This document shows positions 56,459-64,000 of a stretch of DNA of 64,000 nt, one piece after another. Numbering within the stretch: the first letter of the stretch is position 1; every line of letters begins with the position of its first letter. This stretch comes from Panorpa germanica (lineage: Eukaryota; Arthropoda; Insecta; Mecoptera; Panorpidae), in contig OY783208.1 of NCBI GenBank assembly GCA_963678705.1, positions 22,594,207-22,658,206 of the forward strand. Reading direction: 5' to 3'. The notes under the pieces are model-generated. The model searched no databases. It was not told the origin of the DNA and saw nothing but the letters and a program-made list of their open reading frames with translations. The position numbers and the translations under genes are program-made.

Positions 56459-57411
56459 GTCGGTACTGTCGTAATTAAAATAGTTGTTTTCTTAAATGCC
56501 TACTATTGAATTTTGAATGGTGGCTCGAAAACAGCTCTACCAATGTTTTTTAAAACTGTCTTTTTCCAAAACTTTCGATGTCTTATCGTATTGAGTATTT
56601 AAGGCAGTAACGTTTTGCAGAATTGGTAATTATTGGATGCGACTATACACTTTTGTTTTTCACTTTGTAAAAAAACTACTGCATTTTTGTATGTTTTATT
56701 ATGCTTATTGTATTCTCAAAACATGTCAAAATCACTACGTAATAATTATTTTACCACTTTTAATTAATAAATAGGAGATATTGAGGGTTACAAATATTCG
56801 AGTTGCCTGTATTTCAGTGGTATTCAACAAGTCAATCTGAATTAAAATTTTGTTTAGATACAATATTCAATTTTAAGGAAGTTGATCGATATGACTAAAA
56901 TGTTTTTCTGTGCTTGAAATTTGATAAATTTATTCCAATGACAGCGGTAAATGGGGGAGCTAATTCTAAAATGAACAAAGTTAACAAAGAAGTTCAGGTC
57001 CTATTCTTTCGGCTGATACTTCTTTAATATATATTTGAGTGCATCAATTTTCAATAGTTATTAGCACCTAAAACAATATATAAACATTTACAATACATCA
57101 TTTATAACATATAAACACGAGTATGGATACTTAAAATAAAGAGATTAAATTAGATCCATTGATAAAGTCAATAAGGTTTTTCTCTGATTTCAAATATCTG
57201 CTTATAGTCTTCAGGCACATTACAGTTTTGTCTGTGCAATGAGTCTTGGAGCATTGAAGAATAATATGCTTGAACAAAACGTTATAATTTAGGTAACATT
57301 TTTACGTAATAGGATTCTTTGTTTTTGTTAGATGATCTTTGAATACATATTTAGCCTGTGAAGATTTAGAACAGGGTAACAACGGGCTGAAAAGTTTACG
57401 AACTTTTGTAA
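56459..57411 (+). repeat. Duplicate of the ZnfI-to-CCP2 intergenic DNA, ending in an orphan CCP upstream piece
   Basis: Matches 42660-43495. From 57178 it is the sequence that lies upstream of both CCP-fibrinogen genes, with a small insert at about 57232-57251. It stops at about 57411, where a zinc-finger fragment begins. The third CCP-fibrinogen gene itself is absent. Confidence 0.8.
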
Positions 57412-57559
57412 AGCGTTCAACCATTCTTCAAATTTAAAAAAACATAAGAACACACATTTAGGTTTAAAACCGTTTTCTTGCGCTTTATGTAATAAATGCT
57501 TTACGCGAGCTGAATATTTAAAGAAACATCAAAAAACTCATTTAGATTCAAGTGCTTAG
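57411..57559 (+). pseudogene. ZnfL: last 1.5 fingers of an array gene
   Basis: Begins in mid-finger (AFNHSSNLKKHKNTH), then a closing finger [22 protein letters not shown] and TAG. It is fused to CCP upstream DNA at its left. Class I 3' flank follows with AATAAA. Confidence 0.85.
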
Positions 57560-57649
57560 ATGTGCCCCTTACATAACAATATGTACAAATTCTTTAATAA
57601 ATATTATAAAAACTATTTAACGAATTATACTCTACTCTAATAATTTGAA

Positions 57650-58100
57650 CTTTCGTTCAATTACAAATGTTAAAAAATATAATGAAATATGCAAGAGGAT
57701 TTTGGAGAGAGAGTTACGAGAGAAATGCACAAGGAACATAAGATTTAGATTGGGAAACGAAGAGAAGGCAGCATATAGCAGGAAAATATAGAGCAAAGGA
57801 TGAGCAGCAAAGAAATAGAAACGCTGGAACACATTAGGTATTCATGTGAGAAAAGAGTAAAAAGTGAAAAGAAGATTGTGAAGTTATTAAGGGGAACATT
57901 TGGATGACAAAAATAGGTGAAGGCGTGAGGAATACGAGGGAATTACAGACTAGAAAAATTAGAGAGAGTAACAGGAAGAGAGAAGGAATCGACCAAATAA
58001 TGTGTTAGAAATAACGCAGCAGCTGTTGATGTGAAAGATTAAAGGAGTACAACATTTTATATTTAAATAAATCGTGTTCAATATTTTCGTTAACCCCTGT
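57650..58100 (+). mobile_element. Degraded non-LTR retrotransposon 3' fragment, copy 3
   Basis: Third copy of 18885-19340 with small deletions. Confidence 0.5.
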
Positions 58101-58338
58101 GAACATAGTTTATAAACCTCTGATGAGCAATAAACCTGGCGTCAAGAAAAGCAAAACCACTTTACAGGTGTAAATTCAAGAAAGAAGAAGAAGCAGGAAA
58201 CGGTGAGAATGAAGGAGGAGTAGGGAACATGGTGAGATAAGGTCAAGAAAAGAAGAAGCAGAAAGTACTTTTGGAAGTAGGAAAAGTCTAGAATACTTGA
58301 AGTTGAATTCATATAAAAATGAAATGTATTAGGAAATA

Positions 58339-58728
58339 TCCTATATTATAATGTTCCAAGTGTATGTATATTTATATGTTTATATGTTTGTTTGTTGCTG
58401 AAATTCCTATGGTAGAATGAAAACGGCTCCCTCAATGTTTTTGAAAGTTTGCTATTTCGTAGAGAAAAAATTTCTAAGACTTTTAGCGTCCCCGAATTTT
58501 CCCCTAAATTTCCTGAAAACCCGTAATTTTGGAAAAACTAAAAAAAAAATTTTTACTTTTTGGTCTATAACTTTTAATTCGTAAGAGATAGAAAGTTGAA
58601 ATTTGGCATGTGTATTACGGTGTTCAATTTTAACATTTTTTGAAATTAGGAATTGATAAATTGGAAATGGGGGCGTGGTTGAGAAAATTAGAGGACCTGG
58701 CTAAAAACTAAACTAAAATTAAACTAAA
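58339..58728 (+). mobile_element. Helitron 5' part joined to a zinc-finger tail, copy 2
   Basis: Same truncated Helitron and same junction as at 19579-19968; the zinc-finger tail remnant follows at 58731-58783. Confidence 0.65.
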
Positions 58729-59213
58729 AAAATTAAAGCAACATCAAAAAACTCATTTAGATTTAAGTGTCTTCTTCACCTAACAATATGTACAATTTTT
58801 TTAATAAATATTATAAAAACTATTTAACGAATTATACTGTAAGTTTGATATTGAAATATAGACACTGTATTATTTTATTTTAATCTATTTTATTAAATCA
58901 ATAATATGTATAGTGATTTCCCTGTCATTTACTTTTTTATTTCATTAAACAACCATACATATTCCAATTTTGAACTTTCTACCTTTTTCCCAATTCAACT
59001 TTCTGTTTCTATTTTGAAATAAAATCTTTCCAGAATATTTGGTTAATTTTGGAACACGCATTTTGCTCCTTTAAGCAGCAAAATGTTGCCAAATTCATTA
59101 TTTATTTTAACATTTTTGTCAAATTACAAATTATTTATTGTTTTATGACAAATTCATTTATATTTGCGCCACCAGAGACCTCTTTCATCAACCAGATTAC
59201 TGCTGGACACAAT

Positions 59214-59703
59214 GGGCTTGTGTTCTATGTCTTAATTTCTATAAAAGTGTACTTTATATTGATAAAGTGGGTTACTAGAACCTTAAATGTTCAATTATGT
59301 CCTTATACTCCTTATATGTTAAGAGATATTAACAATTAAAAAAGTCATTTTGTCTCTTGAATTATTAAAGTGATTCAACGTTGTACACATTCCAAGTGCG
59401 TGTGATATCACAACCGCTGCCAAACTTACAGCTCATAATTCTCTGCTATATGTATTTATATATCAAATATTATTTACAGCTATTTCATGGAACAATCAAA
59501 TTTCAATATTATGTCTGCCTTAACAGGGTTAAATAAAATAAAAACTTACTCTTCTTTGATTTTACTTGATTATTCGACTACCAACAGCTACCAAAACATT
59601 ACCATAGCACTGACCTACTCAACAAATAACTGGTGTTAAATGTATCCCACTTTATCAATATTTAGTATATTTTTATAGTAATTAAGACATAGGACACTAG
59701 CCC
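59214..59703 (-). mobile_element. GGGCTTGTG MITE, chimeric type
   Basis: 490 bp; sister of 20454-20943. It ends 772 bp before the ZnfM start codon. Confidence 0.85.
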
Positions 59704-60474
59704 ATTCATGCATACTATATAAGCATTAATTATTTATTTCATTGACTCTATAGAACATACACAAACATTACTTTTTAAAATGAGTGTTTGAACCTCCATT
59801 TAATTGAAAGGTTTACACATAAATTAACAAATCGTTTGAGAAATAATACTGCATTACTACAAAACAATTTTAAATCAGTCTTTAATAAAAATTGAAATCC
59901 ATAAAACCCGCTAAAAACAATTGAAAACCGGCAATGGGAAACACCCTTCATGATCAAAAAACGCATTTAAGCCATTGACAGTTTATCTCTGACCTTAACT
60001 TGACATACCTCTAAGATTAAAGTTAACTTTTTACAGCTAAATCAAATAAATATTATTAGTTATTGGTTCTTATTAAGTTAAAATTTTAGAAACATAAAAC
60101 CATCAACACCAGATATAATACAACAACTGATATTTGAGAAAATTATAAATTAATATATAAGGGTATTTTAATTTTTAAATGAAAAACTTTGTTAATTTAT
60201 TATTTCGGAAGAAATAAACCTAAAGATCAAAATGATTAATTGCTCTTGATTTTCACATGAACGTAATTTATGTTTTATAGAGTACTAATTTATTACAATT
60301 AAGTTTTTACCTGTATTCAACTTAACCTCACTTATTCACCTTAAATATTTCAAATGGTTACTTTCATTTTTCAAGCACTTTAGATTTATTTGTTTTAACG
60401 GATTGCTCATATTTTTTAATAGTGAAAATGTATTTCTTTTTGTTTTTAGTAAACTGAAAAACTGTTTTACTATA

Positions 60475-61317
60475 ATGGAGAATAGAAAATTTCAAGAAAT
60501 TGATGTGCGTTTAAATGAACCAATGTACACAGGAAATGTTTTTGAAAATATTAAAATAGAAATAGAGGAACCAGTTGTGATGCTATGTGATGAAATAAAA
60601 ACAGAAATTAAAGAAGAACCAGACGATGGTTTAGAAGAAGCTGCACTTTTACCGCGAGATGGTTACTTCATTAAATTCGAAGTTCCAGCTGAAAATCTCG
60701 CCGATCCACAAAACAGTGAAATGAATACGAACCTGAAGCCTTATATTTGTGATGTATGTCACAAATTGTTTGACACTAAGGCAGAAATCAAAAAACATTT
60801 GCGTGTACATTCCGCAAAGGAACTACATTCTTGCAATATATGTTATAAAACATTTGAATATCTGTCAAATTTAAAACGACATAAAAACACACATTTAGGT
60901 TTAAAACCGTTTTCTTGCAACGAATGTGATAAAACGTTTAGTCAAGAACCGCATTTAAAACGGCATAAAAACACACATTTAGGTTTAAAACCGTTTTCTT
61001 GCAACCAATGTAATAAAACGTTTAGTCGAGAACCGCATTTAAAACGGCATAAAAACACACATTTAGGTTTAAAACCGTTTTCTTGCAACGAATGTGATAA
61101 AACGTTTAGTCAAGAACCGCATTTAAAACGACATAAAAACACACATTTAGGTTTAAAACCATTTTCTTGCGATGAATGTGGTAAAACGTTTAGTCGATCA
61201 TCACATTTAAAATCTCATAAAAATACACATACAGGTTTAAAGCCATTTTCTTGCGATCAATGTAATAAATGCTTTGCGCTTGCTGAATATTTAAAGAAAC
61301 ATCAAAAAACTCATTAA
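60475..61317 (+). CDS. ZnfM: C2H2 zinc-finger protein, 7 fingers
   Basis: 280 aa from [13 protein letters not shown]. The N-terminus is shortened: the KEAAL residues after EEPVV are missing and DQLQ before SEMNTN is lost. Seven fingers: the two leading ones (the second of the CYKTFEYLSNLKRH type as in ZnfE and N), three with the unusual helix QEPHLKR or REPHLKR, one SRSSHLKSH and the closing [11 protein letters not shown]. Class II end. The three EPHLKR fingers are near-identical tandem copies. Likely a nuclear DNA-binding protein. Confidence 0.9.
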   Translation: MENRKFQEIDVRLNEPMYTGNVFENIKIEIEEPVVMLCDEIKTEIKEEPDDGLEEAALLPRDGYFIKFEVPAENLADPQNSEMNTNLKPYICDVCHKLFDTKAEIKKHLRVHSAKELHSCNICYKTFEYLSNLKRHKNTHLGLKPFSCNECDKTFSQEPHLKRHKNTHLGLKPFSCNQCNKTFSREPHLKRHKNTHLGLKPFSCNECDKTFSQEPHLKRHKNTHLGLKPFSCDECGKTFSRSSHLKSHKNTHTGLKPFSCDQCNKCFALAEYLKKHQKTH

Positions 61318-61622
61318 GTTCAAGTGCTTAGTTTTGTCGCTCACCTAATTGTATTTTATGTTTGCAGCAGTTTTACTATGTACAGATTTGTAATAAATAT
61401 TTTAAAAACTATGTAACGAATTATACTCTATGAAATTTATTTAGTTTACTTTAATCTATTGTATTAAATAAATAATTTAAAAGATTTGTTGTTTCTTTGT
61501 CGAATTGCTACTGTTATTTAATTTAAAGTTAATAAAATAATTCGTAATTGCAAATTACTTTTTTTCTTTATTAAACATTTGCATCTATTTCAAGTTTCTT
61601 TTGAACGATCACTTTTTGAAAT

Positions 61623-62256
61623 GGGCTTGTGTCCTCATTTTTTAGTGGTCGATTTTTCAATTGTTGATTGAAATTAATGTTAATAAATGTGTATTAGCGT
61701 GTCTATTTTATTAAATATCTAAATATTGACGGAGATATAGCAATTATAAGCTTGAATTGTAGTTTTAGCGCTAGAAATGGTCGGCCATATTTGTATGACG
61801 TGAAATGCATTTTAACGTCAGTTATTTGTTGAGTAGGTCAGTGCTGTGGTAATGTTTTGTAACTGTTGGTAGTCTAAATAATCAAGTCAAGTCAAAGAAT
61901 AATAAGTTTTTATTTTATTTAACCCTGCTAAGGCAGACATAATATTGAAATTTGATTGTTCCTCGAAATAGCTGTAAATAATATTTGATATTTTGATATA
62001 TAAATACATATAGCAGAGATTTATGAGCTGTAAGGTTGGTAACCTTACACAAGGATTGTGATGTCACATGCACTTGGAATGTGTACAACGTTGAGTCCCT
62101 TTAATAATTAAAGAGACAAAATGACTTTTTTAATTGTTAATATCCTCTAACATATAAGAAGCTATTAAAAACTAATTGGACATTTAAGGATCTAGTAACC
62201 CACATTATCAATATTTAGTATATTTTTATAGAAATTAAGGCATAGGACACTAGCCC
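61623..62256 (+). mobile_element. GGGCTTGTG MITE
   Basis: 634 bp, standard orientation, full length. It ends 777 bp before the ZnfN start codon. Confidence 0.87.
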
Positions 62257-63033
62257 ATTCATGCATACTATATAAGCATTAATTATTTATTTCATTGACT
62301 ATATAGAACATACAAAACATTACTTTTTAAAATGAGTGTTTGAACCTCCATTTAATTGAAAGGTTTACACATAAATTAACAAACCGTTCGAGAAATAATA
62401 CTACATTACTACAAAACAAGTTTAAATCAGTCTTTAGTAAAAATTGAAATTCATAAAACCCGCCAAAAACAATTGAAAACCGGCAATGGGAAACACCCTT
62501 CATGATCAAAAAACGCATTTAAGCCATTGACAGTTTATCGCTGACTTTAACTTGACATACCTCTTAGATTAAAGTTAACTTTTTACAGCTAAATCAAATA
62601 AATATTATTAGTATTTGGTTCTTATTAAGTTAAAATTCTAGAAACATAAAACCATCAACACCAGATATAATACAACAACTGATATTTGAGAAAATTATAA
62701 ATTAATATATGAAGGTATTTCAACTTTTAATTTTTAAATGAAATAGTTTGTTAGTTTATTATTTCGGAAGTAATAAACCTAAAGATCAAAATGATTAATT
62801 GCTCTTGATTTTTACATGAACGTAATTTATGTTTTATAGAGTACTAATTTATTACAATTAAGTTTTTACCTGTATTCAACTTAACCTCACTTATTCACCT
62901 TAAATATTTCAAATGGTTACTTTCATTTTCCAAGCACTTTAGATTTATTTGTTTTAACGGATTGCTCATATTTTTTAATAGTGAAAATGTATTTCTTTTT
63001 GTTTTTAGTAAACTCAAAATCTGTTTTACTATA

Positions 63034-63894
63034 ATGGAGAATAGAAAATTTCAAGAAATTGATGTGCGTTTAAATGAACCAATGTACACAGGAAATGTTT
63101 TTGAAAATATTAAAATAGAAATAGAGGAACCAGTTGTCAAAGAAGCAGCGCTATGTGATGAAATAAAAACAGAAATTAAAGAAGGACCAGACGATGGTTC
63201 AGAAGAAGGTGCACTTTTACCGCGAGATGGTTACTTCATTAAATTCGAAGTTCCACAAAACAGTGATCAACTTCAAAGTGAAATGAATACGAACCTGAAG
63301 CCTTATATCTGTGATGTATGTAACAAATTGTTTGACTCTAAGGCAGAAATCATAAAACATTTGCGTGTACATTCCGCAAAGGAACCACATTCTTGCAATA
63401 TATGTTATAAAACATTTGAATATCTGTCAAATTTAAAACGACATAAAAACATACATTTACGTATAAAACCATTTTCTTGCGATGAAAGCGATAAAACGTT
63501 TAGCCAATCATCGAATTTAAAATTGCATAAAAACACACATTTAGGTTTAAAATTATTTTCTTGTGATGAATGTAATAAAACATTTAGTCGCTCAACACAT
63601 TTAAAACGACATAAAAGCACACATTTAGATTTAAAACCATTTTCTTGTGATGAATGTAATAAGACGTTTAGTCAAGCATCAACTTTAAAACGACATAAAA
63701 ACACACATTTAGGTTTAAAACCATTTTCTTGTGATGAATGTAATAAAACATTTAGTCGCTCAACACATTTAAAACGACATAAAAACACACATTTAGGTTT
63801 AAAACCGTTTTCTTGCGCTTTATGTGATAAGTGCTTTACGCGAGCTGAATATTTAAAGCAACATCAAAAAACTCATTTAGATTCAAGTGCTTAG
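63034..63894 (+). CDS. ZnfN: C2H2 zinc-finger protein, 7 fingers
   Basis: 286 aa from [13 protein letters not shown] with the acidic KxE N-terminus (IKEGPDDG instead of IKEEPDDG). Seven fingers. The third reads CDESDKTF, so its second zinc Cys is Ser (63487-63489) and it should not fold normally. Two identical SRSTHLKRH fingers flank SQASTLKRH. It closes with CFTRAEYLKQH and LDSSA (class I end). The 3' flank runs off the window end and matches that of ZnfA and G. Likely a nuclear DNA-binding protein. Confidence 0.9.
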   Translation: MENRKFQEIDVRLNEPMYTGNVFENIKIEIEEPVVKEAALCDEIKTEIKEGPDDGSEEGALLPRDGYFIKFEVPQNSDQLQSEMNTNLKPYICDVCNKLFDSKAEIIKHLRVHSAKEPHSCNICYKTFEYLSNLKRHKNIHLRIKPFSCDESDKTFSQSSNLKLHKNTHLGLKLFSCDECNKTFSRSTHLKRHKSTHLDLKPFSCDECNKTFSQASTLKRHKNTHLGLKPFSCDECNKTFSRSTHLKRHKNTHLGLKPFSCALCDKCFTRAEYLKQHQKTHLDSSA

Positions 63895-64000
63895 ATGTGC
63901 CCCTCACATAACAACATGTACAAATTCTTTAATAAATATTATAAAAACTATTTAACGAATTATACTGTAAGTTTGATATTTAAATATAAACACTGTATTA
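63895..64000 (+). other. ZnfN 3' flank
   Basis: Class I 3' flank with AATAAA at about 63930; the window ends here. Confidence 0.8.

Larger units (their letters stand above)
57560..59703 (+). repeat. Segmental duplication of 18781-20943
   Basis: Class I 3' flank, non-LTR fragment, cut Helitron, zinc-finger tail and chimeric MITE appear in the same order and with the same junctions as after ZnfB. Differences are scattered single bases and small indels. Confidence 0.88.

Overview
The window is AT-rich, intron-bearing animal DNA, most likely from an insect or other arthropod. Evidence: GT-AG introns, AATAAA poly(A) signals, an insect-style KxE-rich zinc-finger family, and mariner, BEL/Pao, Helitron and MITE insertions. 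There is no operon structure and I see no RNA gene. The species cannot be named from sequence alone.

Layout. (1) 1-8.75 kb: a 12-exon gene for a secreted protein with a signal peptide, five complement-control (CCP/sushi) modules and a C-terminal fibrinogen-related domain (CCP1). (2) 8.8-11.9 kb: a transposon graveyard with Helitron pieces, an internally deleted mariner, a GGGCTTGTG MITE, a MITE with an 8-bp target duplication and a possible leucine-rich-repeat remnant. (3) 11.9-29 kb: five tandem C2H2 zinc-finger genes (here ZnfA-E), with a deleted BEL/Pao retrotransposon nested inside a MITE between A and B. (4) 30.1-31.6 kb: an unrelated-looking minus-strand zinc-finger gene with canonical linkers (ZnfF). 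(5) 31.7-36.2 kb: mostly MITEs. (6) 36.8-42.7 kb: ZnfG, H and I. (7) 43.3-51.1 kb: a second CCP-fibrinogen gene (CCP2) with 14 exons and seven CCP modules. (8) 51.1-54 kb: sparse unique sequence. (9) 54.8-64 kb: ZnfJ, a 5'-truncated copy of ZnfI (K), an orphan piece of CCP upstream DNA, a zinc-finger tail (L), then ZnfM and ZnfN.

How it fits together. Two multigene systems are interleaved. The zinc-finger array has grown by duplicating a unit in which a GGGCTTGTG MITE ends 771-779 bp before the start codon in eight genes. Several of these MITEs are chimeric, so they look like the recombination points. Fingers differ mainly at predicted DNA-contact positions and share an unusual LGLKP linker. 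A larger block (ZnfI-type gene followed by the CCP-fibrinogen gene) was also copied, leaving one cut copy at 56.0-57.4 kb. Both CCP-fibrinogen genes carry a disabling change in a different CCP exon: a lost splice donor in CCP1 and a 4-nt deletion in CCP2. In both genes, in-frame skipping of the affected exon could bypass the change.
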